This document shows positions 26,749-35,196 of a DNA stretch of 64,000 nucleotides, in pieces (the first letter of the stretch is position 1; each line of letters begins with the position of its first letter). The notes under the pieces were generated by a model. That model saw only the letters and a list, made by a program, of their open reading frames with translations, was not told the origin of the DNA and ran no database searches. The position numbers and the translations under genes were made by a program. Where the stretch lies: contig CAKOXT010000003.1 in NCBI GenBank assembly GCA_934130285.1, positions 1 through 64,000 of the forward strand, written 5' to 3'. Source of the DNA: an uncultured Clostridia bacterium. GTDB lineage: Bacteria; Bacillota; Clostridia; TANB77; CAG-508.

Positions 26749-27948
26749 ATGGGAAAACTACGGAAAAAGCCAGCACAGAAGCTGATATTACCGATTGGAG
26801 ATGAGATGTACAAAAACAGCATGATGGATCCTGCAATCACGGCGTTAGCGCTTGATGCAGATAAGTATCCCAATGCTATTGACTATGTCAATCTCTATCT
26901 GGAGTTACTGAGCGTAGATCGCTTAAGTATCAGCAATCAGGCTATTTTGGCAAGCCCCTACATTGCGGAATTTAAAATCGCAGATCTGGAGGCAATGATC
27001 AAAAAGATTCCTGACAAAAAGCTTCAGAAGAGGCTGAAAACCTTTTTCAACTTGGACAATACGGGGAGAAGACATTATCTTCGTACCATCAATGAAAAAG
27101 ATATTGCTACTGTTCAGATGGCAAAGGAGGCTAGCGAAGCACGAAAGTATCTTACCACGATTGAGAGCATGTATGCGTATAGTGCAAGCATGAAAGATAT
27201 CGTGGACAAGATTGCAAGCAAGGTACATGGAAATGCAGAAAATGTCACCAAGGCAAAGTATGCACATGTGTACTACAGGTTCTTTTCTGAAGGCCAGTTC
27301 ATTCCTTACTATGATGATGAAAATAGTAAAGAAACAACTCACGTCAGAAGGGATGGCATTCTGTCTGATATCCATATGGAAGAAGAAACGAAGATGGTAT
27401 CTTATCAGTCGATTGGAATGTTGATTGATGAATGGTCTCTCTTCTTTTCTAAGATGCCGGATAACAATCTGATCATGGAACTTATCGAAGCAATGCTGAA
27501 AGACCTGGACTCTGAAGATGAGGAGTTCATTCGTAAAGACGCACAGCTTACAAAGGAAGCCATTAAGTTCCAGCCAACATACAGGGAGATCAGAGAACAT
27601 AAGGAGCACATCTTTGCCAAAGGTGAGTGGTTAGTAAATGATTTCATGAGACATGATAGTCTCAATGAAATGTATGCTAAGGACATTCGAGAACTGTGTA
27701 AACTCTACAGGAAATACAAGGAGAACTACGAATGGGAATCTGAAGAAACTGTTCAGATGGAGGTAGTTATTCCTTCTAAGGGCAAAATTATGGTCACTAT
27801 TCCGACTTTCGGAATGAAGAGGTTTTTCAAGGATGAGTTCGAGATGATCGCATTCTTAAACCTCATGGCATATCTGAAGAAAGAAGACTTTGTTTATCAC
27901 AACAAAGCTCTTGCTAAGTATGATTTCTTCGAAATCTTGGGCATCTAA
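26749..27948 (+). CDS. Unknown 399-residue protein, GC-rich cassette gene
   Basis: The soluble protein is mainly helical and charged, with no signal peptide, membrane segment or motif I recognise. The start at 26749 is 9 bases after AAAGGA; the in-frame ATG at 26740 overlaps that site. Codon use (ctg, atc, gag, aag, tac) and base composition are clearly richer in G and C than the flanking sigma/anti-sigma operon, suggesting another source. It has a consensus promoter and a strong terminator and shares no operon. The segments AEFKIADLEAMIKKIPDKKL and EEEFIRKDAQLTKEAIKFQ style helices suggest a scaffold or helical-repeat fold; function unknown. Confidence 0.75.
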   Translation: MGKLRKKPAQKLILPIGDEMYKNSMMDPAITALALDADKYPNAIDYVNLYLELLSVDRLSISNQAILASPYIAEFKIADLEAMIKKIPDKKLQKRLKTFFNLDNTGRRHYLRTINEKDIATVQMAKEASEARKYLTTIESMYAYSASMKDIVDKIASKVHGNAENVTKAKYAHVYYRFFSEGQFIPYYDDENSKETTHVRRDGILSDIHMEEETKMVSYQSIGMLIDEWSLFFSKMPDNNLIMELIEAMLKDLDSEDEEFIRKDAQLTKEAIKFQPTYREIREHKEHIFAKGEWLVNDFMRHDSLNEMYAKDIRELCKLYRKYKENYEWESEETVQMEVVIPSKGKIMVTIPTFGMKRFFKDEFEMIAFLNLMAYLKKEDFVYHNKALAKYDFFEILGI

Positions 27949-27967
27949 GTATACTTTAAAACTTGCA

Positions 27968-28000
27968 ACCGCCAGGAAAACAATTTTCCTGGCGGTTTTT
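27968..28000 (+). terminator. Strong terminator of the 399-residue cassette gene
   Basis: AACCGCCAGGAAAA pairs with TTTTCCTGGCGGTT, followed by TTT. Confidence 0.95.
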
Positions 28001-28063
28001 CTACGAAATTTAATAAAGATAGAAGAGATAAAAATCTAACCACTTTATATTAAATAGTATAAA

Positions 28064-28972
28064 TTATTTTGTTTGTTCAGTGCTATACCAATAATATGTA
28101 CCATCAGAATTTTGTTTAAAAGTATGCTTATATGTTGGCAATTCTTTTCCAAGATATTTTTCAACATTTTGAATACGTTGTTTTTCAAGATCTGATGATT
28201 GAGTACTTTCTACGCTTCCGTGAATAATAGTAGAATCAACATTTGAAGCTAATTTTTCTTTTTTATCAGAAGAAGAGTATATATCATATGAACCATTTAC
28301 TTCAACTAAATGGACATATTTATCATAAATACAAATTGTTCCATCTTCATATTTTTCAGCAGAAACTAAGATATTTGCAGAACTTTCCCAAGGTGTACCA
28401 CCGCCACCTTGATAAGAATAACGATCATATTCATTGTTTGCAAATACAACAGATTCACCGAAAATTGGTTCAAAGCTTTCATGTGTGATTGACACATTTT
28501 CTCCAAATATTTCTTTGGCTCTCTTTTCAATTGTATCTTTTGAATATATACGATGCTCGTTGCTAGTTATGTACTCATTTTCATATCGATATTCTGTTCT
28601 AGATACATCATTTTCATCTAAATTATCGAATATTGTTAATAGTTTTAACTGATTAGTAAGATCGTTTTCAGTTACTTTATTAGATTGATAAACTAATGTT
28701 TCTTTGTAACAATTAAATTTTTCTACATAATTATATAATTTTTTTACTAAACTACTTTCAATATCAAGCGCTATAGCATTATTAGAATCTTGATTATCAT
28801 CTCCAGCAGTTGCATTTTCTGAAACACTATTTAAAGCACTTACTTTGTTATTGGCAATTTCTTTATCATTATAAAGTTGATACATAAAGAAAGTCATTAT
28901 AACAATAACTAAAAGTGCTAAAATTAGAAAAAATGTTGATAAACTAATTTTAATTTCCTTTTTTTCATCCAT
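28064..28972 (-). CDS. Membrane-anchored extracellular protein of unknown function
   Basis: From the ATG at 28972, preceded by GGGGGTG, the protein has 302 residues. The N-terminus MDEKKEIKISLS leads into one membrane segment (about 13-35), a low-complexity spacer, and an extracellular domain of about 220 residues with a GGGG turn near the middle. The same N-terminal signature occurs in the unrelated-looking protein at 34438 (MNEKKEIKISLS). Host-like codon use. Function unknown. Confidence 0.7.
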   Translation of the reverse strand: MDEKKEIKISLSTFFLILALLVIVIMTFFMYQLYNDKEIANNKVSALNSVSENATAGDDNQDSNNAIALDIESSLVKKLYNYVEKFNCYKETLVYQSNKVTENDLTNQLKLLTIFDNLDENDVSRTEYRYENEYITSNEHRIYSKDTIEKRAKEIFGENVSITHESFEPIFGESVVFANNEYDRYSYQGGGGTPWESSANILVSAEKYEDGTICIYDKYVHLVEVNGSYDIYSSSDKKEKLASNVDSTIIHGSVESTQSSDLEKQRIQNVEKYLGKELPTYKHTFKQNSDGTYYWYSTEQTK

Positions 28973-29077
28973 TTTTTTCACCCCCTTATCTTTTGTATAA
29001 TACAAATACATTATATTTTTTATGAAAAATATTAGCAATATATATTTTTTCTTTTTTATGACAATTTGAAAATAAAA

Positions 29078-29111
29078 AAATATGAACCGATAAATCGATT
29101 CATATTTTTTT
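29078..29111 (-). terminator. Terminator downstream of tRNA-Arg
   Basis: AATATGAACCGA pairs with TCGATTCATATT (one mismatch), with a T run on the minus-strand side. Confidence 0.75.
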
Positions 29112-29163
29112 GCGTTCACAATCCTACTAATTCAATATTTGAAAAATAAGACTAAAAATGCTT

Positions 29164-29240
<77 letters not shown>

Positions 29241-29341
29241 GAATTGAACATTACAATTATAGCAAGTTTATAAGAATAATTCAAGATATAAATTATAAAA
29301 ATATAAAGTCATTTTTCAGTAGTAACAGAAAAGTGTCATAG

Positions 29342-29380
29342 AAAAACCGAGAACATAGCGAATTATGCTCTCGGTTTTTT
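29342..29380 (-). terminator. Terminator of the 107-residue cassette gene
   Basis: AAAAACCGAGA and TCTCGGTTTTTT form the stem of a hairpin that works on the minus strand. Confidence 0.9.
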
Positions 29381-29383
29381 CAT

Positions 29384-29707
29384 TCAGCAAAAGCTTCTGA
29401 AGGTATCATATCTGATAACAAGTTTCAGAACAGCTTTTGTACCAAGCTCGGGTTTAATAATTGCCAAATAAGGCTTGAAATCCGAATCGAAAGGTGTAGG
29501 CTTAACGAAGTCTACAAAGTAAAACACCTCTGTGTCAGCGAGCCTTTGCCAGTCACTGTCTTTTGCAACAGCTTCATAAAAAGACTCTTCGAGGCCAAAA
29601 CTTTCTACAATCCGGAGAATTGCTGCTTTTTCTTGTTTAGTATATTCCTCCTTTTGGTCATGTAAATAAAATTGTGCATCGTTTAAATAATCGTGAAAGT
29701 TTTTCAT
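29384..29707 (-). CDS. Unknown 107-residue protein, GC-rich cassette gene
   Basis: A small acidic soluble protein that begins MKNFHDYLNDAQFYLHDQ and has an N-terminal helical half and a C-terminal beta-rich half (FYFVDFVKPTPFDSDFKPYL). AAAGGAG precedes the ATG. Codon use is GC-rich compared with neighbours. It has its own promoter, nearly identical to that of the cassette gene at 42147, and its own terminator. No family recognised. Confidence 0.65.
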   Translation of the reverse strand: MKNFHDYLNDAQFYLHDQKEEYTKQEKAAILRIVESFGLEESFYEAVAKDSDWQRLADTEVFYFVDFVKPTPFDSDFKPYLAIIKPELGTKAVLKLVIRYDTFRSFC

Positions 29708-29745
29708 ATGTTCTCCTTTCCAGTCAAATCGACGGTTACACTAAT

Positions 29746-29774
29746 ATTATAGCATACTTTACATAAAAAATCAA
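29746..29774 (-). promoter_or_regulatory. Promoter of the 107-residue cassette gene
   Basis: On the minus strand TTGATT and TATAAT are 17 bases apart. The spacer (TTTTATGTAAA...TGC) is shared with the promoter at 42575. Confidence 0.8.
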
Positions 29775-29851
29775 AAAACGATTTTTAATTATATAAAGCA
29801 ATAGAAAATAACATAATAACCTTCAAACAAGTAATAGAAGCAACAAAACAG

Positions 29852-29880
29852 TTTACAAATTTACATAATTATGATATACT
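29852..29880 (+). promoter_or_regulatory. Promoter of the 134-residue cassette gene
   Basis: TTTACA and TATACT are 17 bases apart with a TGa extended -10. Confidence 0.8.
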
Positions 29881-29986
29881 AATTTAGCACTTAAATTTAG
29901 GAATGGAAATGAATGGCGTAGTATTATTAAACTATGTTAATGAAATTCCAGTAAGTGTATATCGTTTTTTTAAAGGAGGACTTATT

Positions 29987-30391
29987 ATGAAAGACATCAA
30001 AAAAACGAGCACCTTGGAAAACAAGGTAAAGGGATTAACCCGAAGGAATGACCTGGAAGGGTTAGCACGGCTCAAGTATTCGTATGCAGATACTTTCTTC
30101 TATCCAAAGGATGAAGAAGTAACTAAGTACAAGAAGGTACTTGAAGACCTGGAGCTGGTAGCAAGTAGCAAAAATATTTATGCAGTTGGTGGCAACTCCT
30201 GGCAGCTTCTTTCGGCTATTCTGGATTCCGTTGAAGGTGCAGAGATCGTCTACAACACGATTGCAAGATACGCACCGCAGGAAGCAATTGTTTTCGTTGA
30301 CAAGGAAGCAGAAGAATTTTCTACTGAAACGATTGACGGAAATGTTTTTGCGGTATTCCCTGCATATACATTTAAACCTTTGAAAAAATAA
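29987..30391 (+). CDS. Unknown 134-residue protein, GC-rich cassette gene
   Basis: The start at 29987 lies 8 bases after AAAGGAGG; the frame is open back to 29903, but that ATG has no well-spaced site. The protein is basic at the N-terminus (MKDIKKTSTLENKVKGLTRR) and otherwise a mixed alpha/beta small domain (NIYAVGGNSWQLLSAIL). Codon use is GC-rich relative to the flanks. It has its own promoter, a leader of about 100 bases and a terminator. Function unknown. Confidence 0.65.
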   Translation: MKDIKKTSTLENKVKGLTRRNDLEGLARLKYSYADTFFYPKDEEVTKYKKVLEDLELVASSKNIYAVGGNSWQLLSAILDSVEGAEIVYNTIARYAPQEAIVFVDKEAEEFSTETIDGNVFAVFPAYTFKPLKK

Positions 30392-30404
30392 ATACATAGT
30401 ATTT

Positions 30405-30433
30405 CCCCGGCATGAAACATTGCCGGGTTTTTC
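30405..30433 (+). terminator. Terminator of the 134-residue cassette gene
   Basis: CCGGCA/TGCCGG stem with an 8-base loop followed by GTTTTTCTT. Confidence 0.9.
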
Positions 30434-30588
30434 TTACTTTAAGGTAAGCATAAAAAAGATTTATATTTTATAATTGAAACAACAAAAGTTATTTGAAAAC
30501 TTGATTATTTTATAAATTTTATATACATTAATATATAGAAAAAAGAGAAAGACAGTAAACCATACATGCAAAATAAAAGGAGAAAATT

Positions 30589-32076
30589 GTGAAAATAGTA
30601 TTTTGTGGACCTCCACATTCTGGAAAGAGTGTACTTATTGCTAATTTAATAAAAAAATTACCTTCAGATGGATACACAATAGTAAGAGCATGTCCTGATG
30701 GAGAAGGAGTATGGTCTAATAATGCCAACCAAGCTGAGATAAGAATGGTAAGAAAAAAAGGAGAATTTACAAAAGAATTTATAGAAGATACCTGCCAAAC
30801 AATAGATAAGCAAACGTCACCAATAGTAATTGTAGATGCAGGTGGAATAATTTCAAGTGAAAATTCAGAAATCTTTAAACACTGTGATAGCTTTTTAGTA
30901 ATAAGCGGAGATAAAAAGGCAAAAGAAAATTGGATGCAATTTGGAAAGAGTATTGGACTAAATTGCGTTGGGAGTTTTGATTCAAGCCTTGGTGGAAAAG
31001 AAAAATTATATTCAGAAAGGCCATATATACAAGGAAATTTAGTTGGATTAGAGAGAGGAACAACATTACTTAAATCACCACTAATAAGCAAATTAGCCAA
31101 AGATTTGATAAAAAGAAGTAAATATATAGAAAAAACAAAAGCGAAAATACCAGAAGAATCAACGCATACCGTTATAGATGATATGGATATAGGATTTGAA
31201 CTAAACTATGGTGTTCATCTTGATAATATAAATGGAATGAACTTGAAAAAAGTAAAATGGAGAGAAGATGCAGTACCTCAGATATACAATCTAATTTCAC
31301 AAAAAATTGAAAAGGGAGAGCAAGTGCGAATACAAGGAGTTAGAGCTAATTTTGTTTTAACAACTTTGTGCAAAGCTTTAGCAAAACAAGGTGCAAAATC
31401 TATTGAAATTTATGATGCTAGAACTAAAAAATATGTCCCAATAAAAAATTTAAAAAAGAAGAAAGGCATACAACAGTCATCAGAATTAGAATATCATGTT
31501 TTAGAAAACGAAAAAAATGCTTTTTTAGATGTAGATATAACAAAAGATCAGTATTCAGTAGATGATATGAAAGATTATATTTTGCCAAAAATAAAAAGAG
31601 AAAAGAATCTTTATTTATCTGGAAGAATACCACATTGGCTATTAGCATCAATAGTTAATAGCTATGATACAAATAAAATATATACATTTCAGCCAGGAAA
31701 AGGATTTACGTGTATATCATCAGCAAATGAAAAAGAATTAGGAGAATTAGTAACAGGGCCGGAAGGAATAGACATAAGTAAATACTATAAAGATAAAAAA
31801 GAAAAAGGCAAAACAAATTTACCAGCAATAATAAAAAGACAAGGAATTTTATCAAGAATAAAAAGAATGATGACTGGTAAAGAAAATAATCAAAAATACA
31901 TAGATGACACAATAATGTCAGAGGTAATTAAGCCAGGGAATGTATATAGATTTGAAAAAGATGAATTTTCATCAAGAATTAAAGCAGTTATTTCATCAAA
32001 AACAGTTGTGTCCGAAAGAGACAATAAAAGAAATAATAAAGAAAAGAAGAAAATAAAAGATGGAAACGAACACTAA
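30589..32076 (+). CDS. P-loop NTPase fused to Csx3-like domains
   Basis: The GTG start follows AAAAGGAG. Residues 1-190 form a P-loop NTPase with GPPHSGKS at 7-14 and IVIVDAGG as Walker B. The remaining part has two similar alpha/beta segments. One runs about 235-290 (GEQVRIQGVRANFVLTTL ... IEIYDARTKKYVPI). The other runs about 340-395 (SGRIPHWLLASIVNSY ... TFQPGKGFTCIS), whose GRxPHWL pattern resembles the Csx3 family. Csx3/Crn3 is a ring nuclease that breaks cyclic oligoadenylate in type III CRISPR systems, and Csx3-AAA fusions are known. No CRISPR array or cas gene is in this window, and a LysR regulator follows 15 bases downstream. The domain call rests on remembered motifs. Confidence 0.6.
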   Translation: MKIVFCGPPHSGKSVLIANLIKKLPSDGYTIVRACPDGEGVWSNNANQAEIRMVRKKGEFTKEFIEDTCQTIDKQTSPIVIVDAGGIISSENSEIFKHCDSFLVISGDKKAKENWMQFGKSIGLNCVGSFDSSLGGKEKLYSERPYIQGNLVGLERGTTLLKSPLISKLAKDLIKRSKYIEKTKAKIPEESTHTVIDDMDIGFELNYGVHLDNINGMNLKKVKWREDAVPQIYNLISQKIEKGEQVRIQGVRANFVLTTLCKALAKQGAKSIEIYDARTKKYVPIKNLKKKKGIQQSSELEYHVLENEKNAFLDVDITKDQYSVDDMKDYILPKIKREKNLYLSGRIPHWLLASIVNSYDTNKIYTFQPGKGFTCISSANEKELGELVTGPEGIDISKYYKDKKEKGKTNLPAIIKRQGILSRIKRMMTGKENNQKYIDDTIMSEVIKPGNVYRFEKDEFSSRIKAVISSKTVVSERDNKRNNKEKKKIKDGNEH

Positions 32077-32091
32077 ATAGGAGGAAAAAAT

Positions 32092-32985
32092 ATGAATGCA
32101 GATTTAGAATTATATCGTGTTTTTTGTGAAGTAGTAAAACATAAAAATATATCCAAAACAGCTGAAAGTTTATACATTTCACAATCAGCAGTAACACAAG
32201 CAATTCAGAAATTAGAAACATTGCTAGGAGGAAAAGTATTTTACAGAAGTAAAAAAGGAGTAGAACTAACAGAGGAAGGTAGAAACTTATACGAATACAT
32301 AAAAAACAGTATAGAAACAATGAGTAATGCAGAAAATATCTTTTCTCAATATACAAATCTTGAAAAAGGAAAAATAAGAATTGGAGGAGGAAACTCATTA
32401 ATAAAATCATTAATCTTAACTCCAATGATAGAATTTACAAAAAAGTATCCAGGAATAGATATTACAATAAATAGTGGAATGACAGATACGTTAATTCAAA
32501 AATTAGCAAATGGTGAATTAGATTTACTTGTACTAAATTTGCCATATGATGTGAATAAATATTCAAATATTGAAATAACACCATTGAAAGAGTCAAAATA
32601 CTGTTTCTTCTGCAGTAAAAAATACGCCAAAGAACATAATATAAAAGAGCTAAACGATTCAGAAGAGTACAAGTATATATTCCCAAAAACATATTCATCA
32701 AAAAGCAGAATATTAGGAGAATACCTAAAAGAAAATAACATAGAAATAAATTCAAACTACGAAGTATCAAGTTCATCAATTATGAAAAAAATGGTTATGA
32801 ATGATATTGGAATTGGTTTTGCAAAATTAGAAGCGGTAGAAGATGTTTTAGATGAAATAAAAATTATAAAGAAAATAAGTCCAAAAGACGCTAAGGAAGG
32901 AATTGCGACACTTAGCAAAACAATGACAAACAGAGCAACTTTAGAATTGAAAAAAGAGATTGAAGAATATTATAAGCAAAAGTAA
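32092..32985 (+). CDS. LysR-family transcriptional regulator
   Basis: The 297-residue protein has the LysR winged helix at residues 1-62 (LYRVFCEVVKHKNISKTAESLYISQSAVTQAIQKLE) and a type 2 periplasmic-binding-like effector domain (about 90-295). TAGGAGG precedes the ATG. It follows the Csx3-like gene by 15 bases and is probably co-transcribed with it. LysR proteins usually control a neighbouring or divergent gene, so autoregulation of this pair is plausible. The effector is unknown. Confidence 0.92.
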   Translation: MNADLELYRVFCEVVKHKNISKTAESLYISQSAVTQAIQKLETLLGGKVFYRSKKGVELTEEGRNLYEYIKNSIETMSNAENIFSQYTNLEKGKIRIGGGNSLIKSLILTPMIEFTKKYPGIDITINSGMTDTLIQKLANGELDLLVLNLPYDVNKYSNIEITPLKESKYCFFCSKKYAKEHNIKELNDSEEYKYIFPKTYSSKSRILGEYLKENNIEINSNYEVSSSSIMKKMVMNDIGIGFAKLEAVEDVLDEIKIIKKISPKDAKEGIATLSKTMTNRATLELKKEIEEYYKQK

Positions 32986-33070
32986 TAAATAAAATAAAAA
33001 ATATTAATTTTACGAATGATAAAATGAGATATACAATAAGTAAAAATAAAATATAGAAAGGATAATGAAG

Positions 33071-33538
33071 ATGATTGAATCATACAAAAAGGTATTAGAA
33101 ATGAAGTTAGCAGCAACAAATGATTTAAAAGAAGATATGAATCAAATAGATAAAATTCTATATGATGATAAAAATTTTATTATCAAAAAGCTTATTGCAT
33201 ATTTGAAACGAGAACTCCATGCCGACTATACTCAATATACAATCGAAGATTATGATGGAAATAGAGTAGAGTTGCTTGCAAAAAAAGATAGTAAATTATT
33301 TCAAAAAGAAATTGCAGATCACGAGTATCTTGAATGTAATGCAGAAGAATTGATCGATAGCAGGCTAGTAGATAATACAGATGAGATAATAATAGTTGAA
33401 TTAGATTCAGAATCAGCATTAATTGACTTAAGCTATTTGTGTGAATCATTGGAATATAATTATTTATCCTATTCAACAGAACTAAAAGAGAAATTATCAA
33501 TATTTATGGAGTATGTTATAAGTAAAAAAATAATATAA
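33071..33538 (+). CDS. Unknown 155-residue protein
   Basis: The start at 33071 is 8 bases after AAAGGA; an ATG at 33065 is too close. The protein is acidic and helical with no membrane segment (MIESYKKVLEMKLAATNDLKE at the N-terminus, then a short beta part with DYDGNRVELLAK). Codon use is AT-rich like the host. It stands alone between the LysR gene and a cassette promoter. No family recognised. Confidence 0.65.
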   Translation: MIESYKKVLEMKLAATNDLKEDMNQIDKILYDDKNFIIKKLIAYLKRELHADYTQYTIEDYDGNRVELLAKKDSKLFQKEIADHEYLECNAEELIDSRLVDNTDEIIIVELDSESALIDLSYLCESLEYNYLSYSTELKEKLSIFMEYVISKKII

Positions 33539-33568
33539 AGTTGTCATTAGAAATCCTAATGGCAACTA
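33539..33568 (+). terminator. Hairpin after the 155-residue gene
   Basis: AGTTGTCATTAG and CTAATGGCAACT pair with one G-T wobble. No good T tract follows, so it is a weak terminator call. Confidence 0.4.
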
Positions 33569-33582
33569 TTAATAATATTAAT

Positions 33583-33611
33583 TTTACTTATGCAAGCTAC
33601 GGTGCTATACT
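33583..33611 (+). promoter_or_regulatory. Promoter of the 194-residue cassette gene
   Basis: TTTACT and TATACT are 17 bases apart. The leader that follows has a CTC...GAG hairpin and a GAAAGGA site. Confidence 0.8.
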
Positions 33612-33684
33612 ATAAACATACCAAGTAAATAGAAGAATTCTCAAGTGAAGTGCCTCGTAATGAGACAGAAAGGACAAAGACAGT

Positions 33685-34269
33685 ATGAAAATGGAAGACA
33701 TCTTAAAAAACAAAGGGATTGAATTAAGAAATTGTTTTGGTGCTCGGAAAGTGATGCAGTTTCGCTCCTACGATGAAAAATCTATTGTTGGAGTGGAAAT
33801 TTATCCAGACACTCTGGAAATTGGCATTCATCTGCTTAAGGGAAATTGCCCATATGTGACCAATCTCTTTACAGCTCTTTTAGCAGACAAAGATATAAGA
33901 AAATTAATATTAGAATATCAGGAGAAAGGAAGAGAAAAAACATATAAGATGTGGCACACATCGGGGATGTCTGGAAGGACTGATTATTTCATCACCATCG
34001 GTAATAGTGTAGGCGGATTTACAGTCCCAAATACGAAACATCTATTACATGTCTCTTGCGCTGAAAAACTCAATGAAGGTTTCGGCGACAGAGAAAGCAA
34101 AATGTATATAGGTGACTTCGTGGAATTGGTTGCCTATATGGGATGGAATATCCGGGGAATAAGTCCGAAAAAATTGAGAAAGCAAAGCGGCGTTAAATAT
34201 ATTCGTCCGCACTATGTTGAAGAAACATGGGGCGGGGAGTATAGAGAAGATGTAACAAATCTTCTGTAA
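33685..34269 (+). CDS. Unknown 194-residue protein, GC-rich cassette gene
   Basis: The start at 33685 follows GAAAGGA by about 10 bases; ATG 33691 is a near alternative. The protein is basic at the C-terminus (SPKKLRKQSGVKYIRPHY) and has a beta-rich middle (SIVGVEIYPDTLEIGIHLL, GRTDYFITIGNSVGGF). There is no membrane segment. Codon use and composition are GC-richer than the host genes. It has its own promoter, a hairpin with a tiny ORF just downstream, and a strong terminator. Function unknown. Confidence 0.65.
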   Translation: MKMEDILKNKGIELRNCFGARKVMQFRSYDEKSIVGVEIYPDTLEIGIHLLKGNCPYVTNLFTALLADKDIRKLILEYQEKGREKTYKMWHTSGMSGRTDYFITIGNSVGGFTVPNTKHLLHVSCAEKLNEGFGDRESKMYIGDFVELVAYMGWNIRGISPKKLRKQSGVKYIRPHYVEETWGGEYREDVTNLL

Positions 34270-34278
34270 CACCGTGAT

Positions 34279-34335
34279 CTAAACTCACATGGAGGTGCAT
34301 GAAAATGCAAATAAAGTAAATGTATGTGAGTTTAG
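34279..34335. repeat. 12-bp inverted repeat with a ribosome site and tiny ORF in the loop
   Basis: CTAAACTCACAT (34279-34290) and ATGTGAGTTTAG (34324-34335) are exact inverted copies. The loop holds ggaggtgcatgaaaatgc, identical to the start of the cassette gene at 21171, followed by a frame of six codons (34299-34319, MKMQIK). Confidence 0.75.
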
Positions 34336-34342
34336 AAAAAAG

Positions 34343-34372
34343 AAGGCTACCATTGTAATGGTGGCCTTTTTT
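34343..34372 (+). terminator. Terminator of the 194-residue cassette
   Basis: AAGGCTACCATT and AATGGTGGCCTT pair with a 2-base loop, followed by TTTT. Confidence 0.9.
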
Positions 34373-34437
34373 GACTAAAAATATTGAAAAAAAAGAAGCA
34401 TATAGATATAATAAAAAAAAATAAAAAGGAGGAAAAA

Positions 34438-35127
34438 ATGAACGAAAAAAAAGAAATTAAAATTAGTCTTTCAGCAATAATCATAATAATAGCAGTAATT
34501 TTAATATGCATTATGGGAGCTTTCCTATACAAATTGAATGACGAAAAAATAACTGAAGAAGAAAAAAATGAAGGACTAAATAATGAGATTGCAGCATTAA
34601 AAAATGAAACATCAAAAGAAAGTACAACTAATGAGACACCGTCAGAAGAAAAAACAGAAACTGAAGAAAAAACAATAACAAAAGATGAAGCATTAGAAAA
34701 AGCTACTGAAACATACACAAAAGCATATAATATGTTTCATTCAGAAGATGTAGTAATTCCAGGCGAATATAATGTTACAGGTGAAAGCAAATTAGGATAT
34801 AAAATCAACATAAAAGAACTTGAAAATGTATTTTCTGAAAGAGCTATAAAAATAATCAAAGAAAAATTAATAGAAAACAATGGCGAGTATTATGATATCA
34901 AAACAGATGAAAATACAGCAACATTTTTTGAAACAACAGATGTAACTTCAATATTTAGTGCAGTAGATTCAGGAATTAGAAAGCTATCAATCATAGAATA
35001 TACAGACAATTACATTATGGCAAATGGAAAATTTGAAGGAAATGAACATTCTGACGCAGAAGATGTAGGACATAACATTGGATTTATAAAAGAAAACGGA
35101 AAATGGGTAATAGACATATATGAATAA
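34438..35127 (+). CDS. Membrane-anchored extracellular protein of unknown function
   Basis: From the ATG at 34438 after AAGGAGG the protein has 229 residues. MNEKKEIKISLS leads into a membrane segment (about 13-36). A Glu/Thr-rich spacer with coiled-coil character follows (about 37-90), then an extracellular alpha/beta domain with ITKDEALEKATETYTKAYNM. The N-terminus matches the protein at 28064-28972, while the outer domains differ. Codon use is host-like. Function unknown. Confidence 0.7.
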   Translation: MNEKKEIKISLSAIIIIIAVILICIMGAFLYKLNDEKITEEEKNEGLNNEIAALKNETSKESTTNETPSEEKTETEEKTITKDEALEKATETYTKAYNMFHSEDVVIPGEYNVTGESKLGYKINIKELENVFSERAIKIIKEKLIENNGEYYDIKTDENTATFFETTDVTSIFSAVDSGIRKLSIIEYTDNYIMANGKFEGNEHSDAEDVGHNIGFIKENGKWVIDIYE

Positions 35128-35156
35128 ACATAGATGATTATATAAAAATTACAGAA

Positions 35157-35193
35157 TAAAAATGCGAAGAAATTTTAGTCTTCGCATTTTTAT
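35157..35193. terminator. Bidirectional terminator between convergent genes
   Basis: AAAAATGCGAAGA and TCTTCGCATTTTT pair across an 8-base loop; A and T runs flank both sides. Confidence 0.85.
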
Positions 35194-35196
35194 TAA

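Noticed and set aside
29903..29986. N-terminal extension of the 134-residue cassette protein
   Set aside because: The frame is open, but the well-placed AAAGGAGG site supports the start at 29987.
30589..32985. A CRISPR locus near the Csx3-like gene
   Set aside because: I looked for regularly spaced repeats and cas-like proteins on both sides and found none in the window.
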